Source: Flavobacteriales bacterium (GTDB taxonomy: Bacteria > Bacteroidota > Bacteroidia > Flavobacteriales > Flavobacteriaceae). From it: DNA of 64,000 bases. Location: contig JAGXRF010000081.1 of the NCBI GenBank assembly GCA_018335925.1, positions 23,331-87,330 of the forward strand, given 5' to 3'. Under the pieces are notes generated by a model. The model worked only from the letters and a program-made list of their open reading frames with translations, searched no databases and was not told the origin of the DNA. Shown in pieces: positions 17,809 through 28,310 of this stretch; the first letter of the stretch is position 1, and each line of letters begins with the position of its first letter. Both the position numbers and the translations under genes were made by a program.

Positions 17809-19499
17809 AATGGACGTTAAAACCAGCTCCTGACAACAAAACGGTTGCATTGCTTGCACAACAACTGCAAATTACTCCTGTTTTGGCATCTTTATTGGTG
17901 CAAAGAGGCATCCATAACTTTGAAGAAGCCAAACTTTTTTTTCGCCCCGAGTTAACTCAATTACACGAACCTTGGTTAATGAAAGACATGGACAAGGCAG
18001 TGAAAAGAATTTTATCCGCTTTGGAAAGTCAAGAAAAAATCATGGTTTATGGAGATTATGATGTGGATGGTACCACTGCGGTTTCGTTGGTCATGGATTA
18101 TTTACAAGACAAATGCTCCAAGTTAATCTCTTATATTCCGGACAGATATACCGAAGGATATGGTATTTCGTTTCAAGGAATTGATACTGCCGAAAAAGAA
18201 GGAGTTAACTTAATTATTGCTTTAGATTGTGGTATCAAATCGATAGATAAAATAGCGTATGCCAACCAAAAAAATATCGATTTTATCATTTGCGATCACC
18301 ACTTACCGGGAGAACATATTCCACAAGCAGTTGCTATTTTGAATCCCAAACAACTAGATTGTAACTACCCATACAAAGAACTGTGCGGTTGTGGCATTGG
18401 ATTCAAACTAATCCAAGGCATCGAAGAAACTCTGGGAGGAACCATAGAGAATTTAAAACCCTATTTGGATTTGGTTGCTGCAGCCATTGGTGCAGATATT
18501 GTACCCATTACCGGAGAAAACAGAATTTTAGCCAAGTTCGGTTTAGAAATAATCAACCAAAATCCTCGTCCGGGATTTCAAGCAATTTTACAGCAACAGA
18601 AAAAGAGAACTTTTACCATATCCGATGTGGTTTTTTACATCGCTCCCCGAATTAATGCTGCTGGCAGAATTGAGCATGGCAAGCATGCAGTAAAACTTTT
18701 AACTTGTAAAGAGCTTGCGTTAGCTGAAGAAATTTCGAAAGAAATTGAAACCTTTAATTTGGAACGACGACAACTAGACCAATCCAATGCCATCATGGCT
18801 TTACAACAAATTGAAGCCAACCAAGAACAAGAGCAATTTGCTACAGTAGTGTATGACCCTACTTGGCACAAAGGTGTGGTTGGTATTGTGGCTTCAAGAC
18901 TAATTGAAACGTATTACCGACCTACCATAGTTTTTACCAAAAGCGGTGATTATTTGGCTGCCTCAGCCCGATCAATCAAAGGGTTTGATTTATATGCTGC
19001 TTTGGAAGCTTGCTCGGAGCATTTGATTCAGTTTGGTGGACACATGCATGCTGCCGGGATGACGTGTTTGCCGGAAAAATATGAGGATTTTAAACAAGCT
19101 TTTGAAAGTTTGGCAAAACAATGGTTGACCAAAGAAATGTTAGAACCAGAAATAGAAGTAGATGCAGAAATTTCACTTGCTGAAATTACTCCAAAATTTA
19201 TTCGAATCCTACAACAAATGGAACCCTTTGGTCCCGGAAACATGCATCCGGTATTTTGTACCAAAAATGTAGTAGATACCGGTTATGCCAAAACATTAGG
19301 AAGTGACAACGAGCATTTAAAATTATTTGTAAAACAAGCATCTTCCGAGGGAATTCCCGCAATCGGATTCAAACTCGGACAAAAAATTGCGTTGGTAGAA
19401 AATCGAAAACCTTTTGACTTACTTTATTCTATTGATGAAAACGAATGGAATGGCCAAACCAGCCTGCAATTAAGAGTGAAAGATGTGAAAGGAAAATAA
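17805..19499 (+). CDS. recJ: Single-stranded-DNA-specific exonuclease RecJ
   Basis: A 564-residue DHH-family 5'-3' exonuclease acting in recombinational and mismatch repair. Motifs: YGDYDVDGTTAV (motif I), ALDCGIK (motif II), CDHHLPG (DHH, motif III), then APRINAAGRIEHG; the DHHA1 part has GGHMHAAGMT. A C-terminal OB-like region follows (QMEPFGPGNMHPVF). The start overlaps the stop of rsmI by 4 bp. Full length for Bacteroidota RecJ. Confidence 0.96.
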   Translation: MKWTLKPAPDNKTVALLAQQLQITPVLASLLVQRGIHNFEEAKLFFRPELTQLHEPWLMKDMDKAVKRILSALESQEKIMVYGDYDVDGTTAVSLVMDYLQDKCSKLISYIPDRYTEGYGISFQGIDTAEKEGVNLIIALDCGIKSIDKIAYANQKNIDFIICDHHLPGEHIPQAVAILNPKQLDCNYPYKELCGCGIGFKLIQGIEETLGGTIENLKPYLDLVAAAIGADIVPITGENRILAKFGLEIINQNPRPGFQAILQQQKKRTFTISDVVFYIAPRINAAGRIEHGKHAVKLLTCKELALAEEISKEIETFNLERRQLDQSNAIMALQQIEANQEQEQFATVVYDPTWHKGVVGIVASRLIETYYRPTIVFTKSGDYLAASARSIKGFDLYAALEACSEHLIQFGGHMHAAGMTCLPEKYEDFKQAFESLAKQWLTKEMLEPEIEVDAEISLAEITPKFIRILQQMEPFGPGNMHPVFCTKNVVDTGYAKTLGSDNEHLKLFVKQASSEGIPAIGFKLGQKIALVENRKPFDLLYSIDENEWNGQTSLQLRVKDVKGK

Positions 19500-19586
19500 T
19501 GAAGTTTAAAAATATAAAATTTGTTAAGCTGAGGGAGATTTTTGTAAGTTTTAAAATAAGATAAGTATCTTGATTGCGAAGTCAGG

Positions 19587-19604
19587 TTCCGATAGCTATC
19601 GGAA
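19587..19604. repeat. Perfect 18-bp palindrome
   Basis: TTCCGATAGCTATCGGAA reads the same on both strands and sits in a locally GC-richer patch between recJ and the orphan lipoprotein gene, with no T-run. From memory, the GATAGCTATC core recurs between genes in flavobacterial genomes, but this could not be checked here. It could be a dispersed repeat or a protein-binding site. Confidence 0.6.
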
Positions 19605-19701
19605 TCGCAAAGCGAGGCGTTGCTTATATATGAAATTATGGAACCAACTTATTGCCAAAAATGGAAAACTGTGAATTGGATTCCTATTAAATAATAATGT
19701 T

Positions 19702-20238
19702 ATGAAATTTATTAATCTACTCATTCTAATTTTGCTTTTTAGTTGTAACTCCGGTAAAAATGAAGTTAATACAATTGTTAAAAATAAGCATATTGAAAAT
19801 GCCATTATTGATTTGGTAAATTACAGGAAAGAAAATTTGGCTATTATTATTTACGAAGATGATGTAAAAAAAATGAAAGACAGATATAAGGTAAGTGATC
19901 ATAATGAATTATTAGATGTGTCAAAATCCAAGTTGGTTTATGACAAATGTATACTGATTTCTTTAAGGGAAAACAAAAATGATTTTGAATTTAAAGATGT
20001 TTTAGGAGGTATTATATTGGAGAAGTGGAAGAAAAAGAACTATCTTGAAAAATATCATTTTGAAAGCTATAACCACAATCCTTCTTTAAGTTTGATGAAG
20101 ATGTTTGATTTTTATAATAGTAAAGATTTAAAAAAATATTCAGACTCTCTTTTTAATGAAACCTTAAGAAGGTATAAGTCGGGTCAATATCCTGATTTAG
20201 AAGATTGTTTAAACAACCCTGAAATGTATTTGAAATAA
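19702..20238 (+). CDS. Orphan putative lipoprotein
   Basis: A 178-residue protein with a short signal peptide and lipobox LLFSC (Cys15). The mature chain is very rich in Lys, Asp, Glu, Asn and Tyr and mostly helical in appearance, without recognisable motifs. The gene is even more A/T-rich than its neighbours and lies alone between a palindromic repeat and a stretch of intergenic repeats, which suggests an accessory or recently acquired gene. Function unknown. Confidence 0.7.
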   Translation: MKFINLLILILLFSCNSGKNEVNTIVKNKHIENAIIDLVNYRKENLAIIIYEDDVKKMKDRYKVSDHNELLDVSKSKLVYDKCILISLRENKNDFEFKDVLGGIILEKWKKKNYLEKYHFESYNHNPSLSLMKMFDFYNSKDLKKYSDSLFNETLRRYKSGQYPDLEDCLNNPEMYLK

Positions 20239-20552
20239 CCAAATTCTTAGTATTTTCATGCAGCTTACTATGTTAAATATTTTAATATCACATATTAAAC
20301 TTGTAAACTCAACTCCCCGAAAACTAATTCGATGCATTATGCTCTGCATCCCGTTGGCAATCGCAATCATATAGCGTGGAAATGAATTTAATAAGTATTT
20401 TGTCTTAATACTTAATACATCTGTCTTAATACTATTATTACGTTCTCTGCGTCTCCGCGGTAAAAAATATTACATGGCATTAAATCAATAAAAAAAGAGC
20501 CCGATTAAATACCGAGCTCTTTTTTTGTATGAGTTATAAATATTTTTCAAAC
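20239..20552. other. Gene-free stretch with short repeats and a terminator
   Basis: No open frame of note. It holds a direct repeat TGTCTTAATACT at 20401-20412 and again at 20422-20433, a GC-rich island (TTCTCTGCGTCTCCGCGG, about 20443-20460) that stands out against the A/T background, and the terminator at 20491-20526. The GC-rich piece resembles a short sequence I associate with dispersed repeats in Bacteroidota intergenic regions; that is memory, not a search. Nothing in it looks like an RNA gene. Confidence 0.5.
20491..20526. terminator. Bidirectional terminator
   Basis: AAAAAAGAGC and GCTCTTTTTT form a stem around a 16-nt loop with a small inner CG/CG pair. A-run and T-run on the two sides let it work on both strands; it mainly serves the minus-strand HMA gene ending at 20553. 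Confidence 0.75.
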
Positions 20553-20888
20553 TTATTTTTGAGTTGCATTTTCTGTTTTCACCTCCGAAACCACATAATT
20601 TTGGTCTACTTTTAATACCAAATCCACAAAATCTTCTGGTTTTTGCTTGTTGGCATCGTATTGAATGGTAGCTAGTTTGTTTTCAAAATCTACCATTGCT
20701 TCGGTAACCCCATCCAATTTTCCTAATTTTTTTTGAATTCTTGCAGCACAACCTTCTTTGCAATGCATTCCTTCAATGTTAAAAGTGGTAGTGGCCATTA
20801 CAGCTGGCAATTCTTCTTTTACTTCTTGCTTACAAGCAGTGAACAATAGTCCTAAAAACAAGAAACTTAATGCAACTATTTTTTTCAT
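20553..20888 (-). CDS. Heavy-metal-associated (HMA) domain lipoprotein
   Basis: A 111-residue lipoprotein: lipobox LFTAC (Cys19), a short linker, then one HMA ferredoxin-like domain (about residues 33-100). The metal loop reads GMHCKEGCA, so the two cysteines (C43, C47) are three residues apart instead of the two of the classical GMxCxxC motif; this CxxxC form is, as I recall, frequent in flavobacterial homologues. It may bind copper or another soft metal in the periplasm or at the outer membrane. No metal-transport genes are adjacent. Terminator directly downstream. Confidence 0.85.
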   Translation of the reverse strand: MKKIVALSFLFLGLLFTACKQEVKEELPAVMATTTFNIEGMHCKEGCAARIQKKLGKLDGVTEAMVDFENKLATIQYDANKQKPEDFVDLVLKVDQNYVVSEVKTENATQK

Positions 20889-21084
20889 ATGTATTTAATT
20901 ATTTGTTTTTCTGCGGTCATATGTAATCGCCTTATACAAATCTGTATTTACATACAACATAAAGTTGTAAAGGCGATTTCATAACCTATTAATTTTTAAA
21001 TATTACAAACGATTTTCAAAATTAACTTTTTTTGGAGTGCCAATTCCTAAAATTATCAGAGTTTTGTAAACTTTAACGAATTCT

Positions 21085-21951
21085 ATGGAAAACAAACAAC
21101 TTCGCTTTTTGTATTTATTGATATTGGCTTTGGTTTGGGGAAGCTCTTTTATTTTAATCAAAAGAGGTTTACTGGGCTTAGAGCCTTTTCAATTAGGTGC
21201 ACTTCGAATTTTATTTGCCGGACTTTTTATTGTTTTGGTTGGATTTAAAAGCATTGCAAAAATTCAACAACGTCATTGGAAATATTTGCTTCTTACAGCT
21301 TCGTTAGGAACTTTTTTTCCGGTTTTTTTGTTTTCATGGGCTCAAACGGAGTTAAGCAGCTCGGTAAGTGCTATTTTAAATTCACTAACACCGCTAAATA
21401 CACTTTTGTTGGGAATATGGCTTTTTAAAATTGACTTTCAACGCAGACAAATTTGGGGAGTAGTTATCGGGTTTATTGGTAGTGTATTATTGGTTTGGAA
21501 TGGAGCTGTAAACCAACCTGACCAAGACTATCGATTTGCCTTATTTTTAGTAATCGCCTCGTGGTGTTATGCAACCAATGTAAACCTAATTAATAAATAT
21601 CTTTACGATTTAAACCCTTTGAGTATTACCGTTGGTAACTTTATTATGTTATTGATCCCTGCTTATTTGGTATTACATTTTAATGGTTTTTGGGAAATTG
21701 CCACTTTGCCAAGTACTACTAATGCCATGGGATACATTATTGTTTTAGGGGTGATTGGTACTGCTTTGGCCAATGTGTTGTTTTTTAAATTAATAAAAAT
21801 TTCTTCTCCTGTTTTTGCATCTTCGGTTACTTATTTAATTCCGGTAGTAGCGTTTTTTTGGGGATTGTTAGACAACGAAAGTTTAACTGCCATCCAAGGA
21901 TTAGGAGCTGCCATCATTTTGTTAGGAGTTTATTTATCGGCAAAAAAGTAA
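21085..21951 (+). CDS. EamA/DMT-family transporter
   Basis: A 288-residue inner-membrane protein with about ten hydrophobic segments arranged as two EamA repeats. The first begins LILALVWGSSFILIKRGL and includes WAQTELSSSVSAILNSLTPL; the second carries FFKLIKISSPVFASSVTYLIPVVAFFWG, the usual EamA ending. Members export amino acids, purines or other metabolites; the substrate is unknown. It converges on the M16 protease gene with a shared terminator between them. Confidence 0.9.
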   Translation: MENKQLRFLYLLILALVWGSSFILIKRGLLGLEPFQLGALRILFAGLFIVLVGFKSIAKIQQRHWKYLLLTASLGTFFPVFLFSWAQTELSSSVSAILNSLTPLNTLLLGIWLFKIDFQRRQIWGVVIGFIGSVLLVWNGAVNQPDQDYRFALFLVIASWCYATNVNLINKYLYDLNPLSITVGNFIMLLIPAYLVLHFNGFWEIATLPSTTNAMGYIIVLGVIGTALANVLFFKLIKISSPVFASSVTYLIPVVAFFWGLLDNESLTAIQGLGAAIILLGVYLSAKK

Positions 21952-21954
21952 AAC

Positions 21955-21982
21955 AAAAAAGCAGTCCGAAGACTGCTTTTTA
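21955..21982. terminator. Bidirectional terminator between convergent genes
   Basis: AAAAAAGCAGTC - CGAA - GACTGCTTTTT: an 11-bp stem with a CGAA tetraloop, flanked by A- and T-runs. It serves both the EamA gene (plus) and the M16 gene (minus). Confidence 0.9.
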
Positions 21983-22003
21983 TACTACTACTAAACTTAT
22001 TTT

Positions 22004-24052
22004 TTAGTTGAAATCAGCATCCGATACTCCTTCATTGATTTTCACCTCAGAGAATTTGATATCCAATTCAAAACCTACATTTTGTACCATATTAAAAGGA
22101 ACTTTAACTCCTTTTACTTCTTTGTAATCTTTATAGGCAGTAATTACTTCCATTTTCTGACCAGCTTGTTCAACCGCAACACTAGTTCCTAATTTTAATC
22201 CGGTATTTCTATCGTAATAATGAGTAGTTTTTCCATCTACAATAGCATAAACATCTACCTCGTTAAATTTTTCTGCAGAAACTTTCAAATCTTTGTTTAA
22301 CATAGCTAATTCTGCAAAAGGTTGTGCAGTTTCTTGAGCTTCTTTTAAATCATCTCCTTCTAAGTTCATTTTTTGTCCTTGCTGCATCATATAACCAGAT
22401 GTTGGAGTTACTACTTGTTTCATGATACTCATTCCCATCATATTTAAGTCTTGCATAAACTTCCCTTCGCCATATTTTATCACTACATTTAAATCGGCAG
22501 GGGCTCCAGGCACTTTTGCAGAACCTACATTCATTAAAGTTTTTACCGATTTTACTTTTTCCATTCCTCCAATTGCTTGGAAGTATTTTTCTAATACTGC
22601 TTTGGCAGTTACATTAGCTTCTACTTTTTGTGCAACAGGCTTGTCAATTTTATTTCCGTATTTGTCAAAATAGAATACCGGAATTTTGGTAGCTTCTAAT
22701 TTGTCCATTACTTCACTTCCTTTGGCAGCTACTACAATTCTAGCATTTTCGGTTAAGAAATATTTCTTAGCAACTCTCATGATGTCTTCTTTGGTCACTT
22801 TATTGATGTTAGCCAAGTAAGTTTCGTAAAAGTTGGTAGGCAAGCCTTGGGTTTCGATTCTTAAAGCATAACTAGAAATGGTTCTAGGTTTTGCTGACTC
22901 ACGAATAAAATCTCCTGAAAAAGTTGCTTTGGCATTTTTCAAATCTTCTTCGCTTACAAACTGGTTGCGAATTTTATTGATTTGGGTTAAAATTTCAACC
23001 ACAGCACTATCAACAGTAGCTTGTTTTAAAGAAGCTCCGGCTCTAAAACGAGTAATGTTTTTGCTTGCAGGCAAACTAGAACGAGCACCGTAAGTCCATG
23101 CTTTTTCTTCACGTAAAGTTTTGTTTAAGTAACTTTCAAAGCTACCACCAACAATTTCATTAGCAATCAACACTGGGAAATAATCCGGATCGGTCATTTT
23201 TAATCTAACGGTGTTAATGTATGCTACTTCTGCTTGTACTGCATTTGGTACATCCACAAAATTGATTTGAGTAAAAGGTACATTTTGTGGGTCGGAGTAA
23301 GAAATAGATGGAGCAGTTGCTTTTTTCCACAACTCAAAATGCTTGGTGATTTTTTCTTTTACATCGTTAAACTTCACATCTCCAATCACAATCATATAAG
23401 CTTTTCCGGGCACAAAAAAAGTAGAATAATGATTTCTTACATCTTCTAAAGTAATGCCTCTCATGGCCTCTTCGGTATCGTATTCTCCAAAAGGATGATT
23501 TTTGCCGTAAGCCAAAACGCTAGAAACTCTACCAGCAATAGCTGCTGCACTTTTTTCTTGCGATTTTAAACCTTCAATCCCTTTGTCTCTTTCTTTGTCT
23601 AATTCTTCTTGGGTGAAGTTTGGCATTAATGCAGCTTCTGCCATCATTTCCAACATACGATCAAAGTACCTTGACAATCCTGATGCATAAGCACCACCGG
23701 TACTAATTTCGATGGTTGCACCCATAAAGTCAACTTCTTCTTCAAATTTGTCTTTAGGTGTTTTGGTAGAACCTTTTCCCAACAAGGCACCGGTTAATTC
23801 TGCAACTCCTTTTTTCGCACCAAAAGCATACGGATCGTTATCTAAACTCAAGTTAATCGTTACGCTTGGTAACTTGTTGTCTTCTACCACCATTACTTTT
23901 AACCCATTAGGTAAGGTAAAAGTTTGTGGCTTGCCAATAACAACTTTAGGAGCTGGTCCTGGTTTTGGCATCTTTTTTCTGTCTACTTGTGCTTCCATAG
24001 TTACGGTAAATAGCATGAGACCGATTAGAAATATATTGGATAATTTTTTCAT
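22004..24052 (-). CDS. M16-family peptidase homologue without zinc site, with extra C-terminal domain
   Basis: A 682-residue exported protein (signal peptide ending near MEAQ, residue 22). Residues about 40-460 are two M16B halves, but where the active enzyme has HxxEH this one reads GVAELTGALLG (from residue 82), so the zinc-binding His and Glu are missing. It keeps substrate-side features such as the late AWTYGARSSL segment. Residues about 475-682 form an additional domain (IGGMEKVKSVKTL, YYDRNTGLKLG, PFNMVQNVGFELDIKFSEV) resembling the outer-membrane-lipoprotein/LolA-like fold. Downstream of the active M16 gene, which fits an obligate heterodimer in the periplasm. The ATG at 24052 gives the signal peptide. 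Confidence 0.9.
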   Translation of the reverse strand: MKKLSNIFLIGLMLFTVTMEAQVDRKKMPKPGPAPKVVIGKPQTFTLPNGLKVMVVEDNKLPSVTINLSLDNDPYAFGAKKGVAELTGALLGKGSTKTPKDKFEEEVDFMGATIEISTGGAYASGLSRYFDRMLEMMAEAALMPNFTQEELDKERDKGIEGLKSQEKSAAAIAGRVSSVLAYGKNHPFGEYDTEEAMRGITLEDVRNHYSTFFVPGKAYMIVIGDVKFNDVKEKITKHFELWKKATAPSISYSDPQNVPFTQINFVDVPNAVQAEVAYINTVRLKMTDPDYFPVLIANEIVGGSFESYLNKTLREEKAWTYGARSSLPASKNITRFRAGASLKQATVDSAVVEILTQINKIRNQFVSEEDLKNAKATFSGDFIRESAKPRTISSYALRIETQGLPTNFYETYLANINKVTKEDIMRVAKKYFLTENARIVVAAKGSEVMDKLEATKIPVFYFDKYGNKIDKPVAQKVEANVTAKAVLEKYFQAIGGMEKVKSVKTLMNVGSAKVPGAPADLNVVIKYGEGKFMQDLNMMGMSIMKQVVTPTSGYMMQQGQKMNLEGDDLKEAQETAQPFAELAMLNKDLKVSAEKFNEVDVYAIVDGKTTHYYDRNTGLKLGTSVAVEQAGQKMEVITAYKDYKEVKGVKVPFNMVQNVGFELDIKFSEVKINEGVSDADFN

Positions 24053-24099
24053 GTGTATCAAATTAAGGTGACCATTTAAAATTTTAAAACAGCCCTATA

Positions 24100-25635
24100 T
24101 TACTTTTTAGGTTTTGCTTTTTTGTCTTTTAATTTAGAATCCTCTTTTTGTTTTTTCCACAATTGTAATTGCTCAGAGTTTTCTATTACTTTATAAGAGT
24201 ATCCTTCCGGTAAATTGGTAGGAATTTCATCCACTGGTCCGTTTTTAGGATTTCTGTTGATGTAAATAATTTTTCCTGGATCTACTTCTTTTGCTGGTTC
24301 AGTAACTTTTTCAGCAGGATCTTGGTAGTTTTCAGGAGTGTATTTTAACAACAATCTTTGGTTTGGATTCAAGTATTTATTTACAACGTTGCGAATGTCT
24401 TCTCTGGTGATAGAACGATATTCATCTAATTCTTTATTCACCAAATTAGCATCTCCGTGAATGGTGTAATAGTTTGCCAAAGAAGTTCCAATTCCTTCTG
24501 CAGAAGAGTTTGACTGGATAAAATTATTCTCGTAAATATTCATTAATTTTTGGTAGTCTCTTTCAGAAATTAATTCTTTTTGCAATAAGGCAATTTCTTC
24601 GTCAATTTCTTTAACCAAGTCATCCATGGTATTGTTACCCATTGGTAAACCATAAATTAAATACATCCCGCCTTCTTTTAAGCCATAGTTGAATGCACCT
24701 ATTTGTAAGGCCATTTTCTTTTCATCTACCATCTTTTTGTATAATCTGGAGCTATTACCGTCACTTAATATTGAAGAAATCATATCCAATACTTTGGCAT
24801 CTTTGGTGGTTACCGGTGGGGTACGGTATCCGATAACCATCATTGGAATTTGAATGTTTGGATCTTCAAATTTTGACGAAATTGGTTCGGTAATCGGAGT
24901 TCCATTGAACTTTTCTCTTTGCACATCTTTTCCTCTCGGAATTGCTTCAAAATATTCTTTAATCCACTTTTTTGCTTGGGCTTTGTCAAAATCACCTGAT
25001 ACTACCAAAACAGCATTGTTTGGTACATAAAAGGTTTTATGAAAATCGATAAAATCTTGTAAAGTAGCATTGTCTAAATCTGCAATACTTCCGATAATTG
25101 CGTGCTCATATCCAAAACCAGGATATAATTTTTTGGTTACCTCAGAAATCAAATTCCCATACGGACGGTTGTCTTGGGTTTGTCTTCTTTCCTCTTTAAT
25201 TACTCCATTTTGGGTATCCACACCAATTTGGTTAATTACAGGATGCAACATTCTTTCAGATTCCATCCACAAGCCTAATTGTAATTGGTTAGAAGGGAAA
25301 ATTTCAAAATAAGTAGTTACATCATAACTAGTGTAAGCATTGTTTCTTCCACCGTTAGAAGATACAATCTTAAACCATTCACCTCTGTCAATGTTCTTGG
25401 TTCCTTCAAACAACAAGTGCTCAAAAAAGTGAGCAAATCCGGTTTTGTTTTTCGGGTCGTCTTTAGAACCTACATTGTACATTACTTCTACTTTAACCAA
25501 GGGTGCACTTTTGTCTTCGTGCAAGATCACATGCAACCCGTTGCTCAATTTGTACTCTTCAAATGCAATTTTTTGTGCAAAAGAAGATACAGCTACTCCG
25601 GCTACAAGACCTAATGCCATAAGATAACGTTTCAT
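24100..25635 (-). CDS. M16B zinc metalloprotease, active subunit
   Basis: A 511-residue exported protease with signal peptide (SSFAQ, about 1-21). The inverted zinc motif HFFEH is at residues 69-73, with a distal Glu in the NGVIKEERRQ segment; two homologous M16 halves follow and the C-terminus is a charged KKQKEDSKLKDKKAKPKK tail. M16B enzymes degrade peptides inside a clamshell chamber. It is transcribed first, 47 bp ahead of the zinc-less M16 homologue. The start at 25635 is chosen because an upstream extension lacks a signal-peptide character. Confidence 0.93.
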   Translation of the reverse strand: MKRYLMALGLVAGVAVSSFAQKIAFEEYKLSNGLHVILHEDKSAPLVKVEVMYNVGSKDDPKNKTGFAHFFEHLLFEGTKNIDRGEWFKIVSSNGGRNNAYTSYDVTTYFEIFPSNQLQLGLWMESERMLHPVINQIGVDTQNGVIKEERRQTQDNRPYGNLISEVTKKLYPGFGYEHAIIGSIADLDNATLQDFIDFHKTFYVPNNAVLVVSGDFDKAQAKKWIKEYFEAIPRGKDVQREKFNGTPITEPISSKFEDPNIQIPMMVIGYRTPPVTTKDAKVLDMISSILSDGNSSRLYKKMVDEKKMALQIGAFNYGLKEGGMYLIYGLPMGNNTMDDLVKEIDEEIALLQKELISERDYQKLMNIYENNFIQSNSSAEGIGTSLANYYTIHGDANLVNKELDEYRSITREDIRNVVNKYLNPNQRLLLKYTPENYQDPAEKVTEPAKEVDPGKIIYINRNPKNGPVDEIPTNLPEGYSYKVIENSEQLQLWKKQKEDSKLKDKKAKPKK

Positions 25636-25730
25636 ATTACTTTTTGTTTTTTGATTGTATGAGTTACAAAGATGCTGCAAATGTTACAACTAGGTTGGTT
25701 TTTTTGCAATAAATTAGGAAAAAATAATAT

Positions 25731-25760
25731 TTGCATAAATAATTAATTGTGTTATCTTTG
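25731..25760 (+). promoter_or_regulatory. Promoter of rplU-rpmA
   Basis: TTG at 25731-25733, exactly 19 nt, then TATCTTTG at 25753-25760: a textbook Bacteroidota promoter. It leaves a short leader of about 20 nt before the rplU ATG at 25788. Confidence 0.8.
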
Positions 25761-25787
25761 CACCCTCATAATTTTAAAAACACTGTT

Positions 25788-26207
25788 ATGTACGCAATCG
25801 TAGAGATAGCAGGGCAACAATTCAAAGTTACCAAAAACCAAAAGGTATTTGTTCACCGTTTGGCTACCGACGCAGGAAACAAAGTTACTTTTGACAAAGT
25901 AATGTTGGTAGACGACAACGGTAACATCCAAGTAGGTGCCCCGGCTATAGACGGTGCTTCAGTTGAAGCAACTGTTTTAGATCACTTAAAAGGTGATAAA
26001 GTAATCGTTTTCAAAAAGAAAAGAAGAAAAGGTTACAAAAAGAAAAATGGACACAGACAAGCATTGACACAAATTCAAATTGAGTCGATTTTGTTGGGTG
26101 GTGGCAAAAAGAAAGCTGCGAAGAAAGAAGAAGTAGTAGTAGAGGAAGTTGCAACAGAAGAAGCAAAACCAAAAGCTGCTAAGAAAACCAAAAAAACAGA
26201 AGAATAA
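25788..26207 (+). CDS. rplU: 50S ribosomal protein L21
   Basis: A 139-residue ribosomal protein. Residues 1-100 are the standard L21 fold (MYAIVEIAGQQFKV, VLDHLKGDKVIVFKKKRRKGYKKKNGHRQ). The remaining ~35 residues are a low-complexity Lys/Glu/Ala tail (KKAAKKEEVVVEEV...), an extension often seen in Bacteroidota L21. A frame open further upstream covers the promoter and is not used. Followed by rpmA after 19 bp. Confidence 0.97.
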   Translation: MYAIVEIAGQQFKVTKNQKVFVHRLATDAGNKVTFDKVMLVDDNGNIQVGAPAIDGASVEATVLDHLKGDKVIVFKKKRRKGYKKKNGHRQALTQIQIESILLGGGKKKAAKKEEVVVEEVATEEAKPKAAKKTKKTEE

Positions 26208-26226
26208 TTTTTTAAAATAAAACATC

Positions 26227-26487
26227 ATGGCTCATAAAAAAGGTGTCGGTAGTTCCAAAAACGGTAGAGAATCCGAATCGAAACGTTTGGGTGTTAAAAT
26301 TTATGGTGGTCAAGCTGCTGTAGCTGGTAACATCCTTGTGAGACAAAGAGGTACAAAACACAATCCAGGAGAAAATGTATATATGGGGAAAGACCATACT
26401 TTACATGCACAAGTGGATGGTGTAGTGAAGTTTCAAAAGAAGAAAGACAACAAATCTTTCGTATCTATTGTTCCTTTCGAAGCTTAA
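26227..26487 (+). CDS. rpmA: 50S ribosomal protein L27
   Basis: An 86-residue protein with the conserved N-terminus [16 protein letters not shown], which reaches into the peptidyl-transferase centre, and [25 protein letters not shown]. There is no N-terminal extension needing Prp cleavage as in Firmicutes. Second gene of the rplU operon, ending in a strong terminator. Confidence 0.98.
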   Translation: MAHKKGVGSSKNGRESESKRLGVKIYGGQAAVAGNILVRQRGTKHNPGENVYMGKDHTLHAQVDGVVKFQKKKDNKSFVSIVPFEA

Positions 26488-26508
26488 TACCTGCTTTACA
26501 ATCTTATT

Positions 26509-26537
26509 AAAAGAGTTGCCAAATGGCAACTCTTTTT
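26509..26537 (+). terminator. Terminator of rplU-rpmA
   Basis: A perfect 12-bp stem (AAAAGAGTTGCC / GGCAACTCTTTT) with AAAT loop and T-run, 22 bp after rpmA. Confidence 0.92.
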
Positions 26538-26631
26538 GTTTACAAACCATTATGATTGGTGCTTTTACTAAGTAAAAAACAAAATCAGTAAAAAATCTTC
26601 AAAAAAAGACAGAAAAAACCATCTTAATTTG

Positions 26632-26661
26632 TTGATATTACAATTCAAAAAATTATCTTTG
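26632..26661 (+). promoter_or_regulatory. Promoter of atpDC
   Basis: TTG at 26632-26634, 19 nt, TATCTTTG at 26654-26661, the same spacing and -7 sequence as the rplU promoter. The leader to atpD is about 65 nt. Confidence 0.8.
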
Positions 26662-26712
26662 CACTCAAAATTTCAGGTACCCTCAAAAAGTACGCAATAG
26701 TTTAAAAATTAA

Positions 26713-28242
<1,530 letters not shown>

Positions 28243-28310
28243 TAGTTGCCTATTGATAGTTGCTGGTAGTGACCTTTAACTAACAACCCCCAACCAATAA
28301 CTCATTGATT

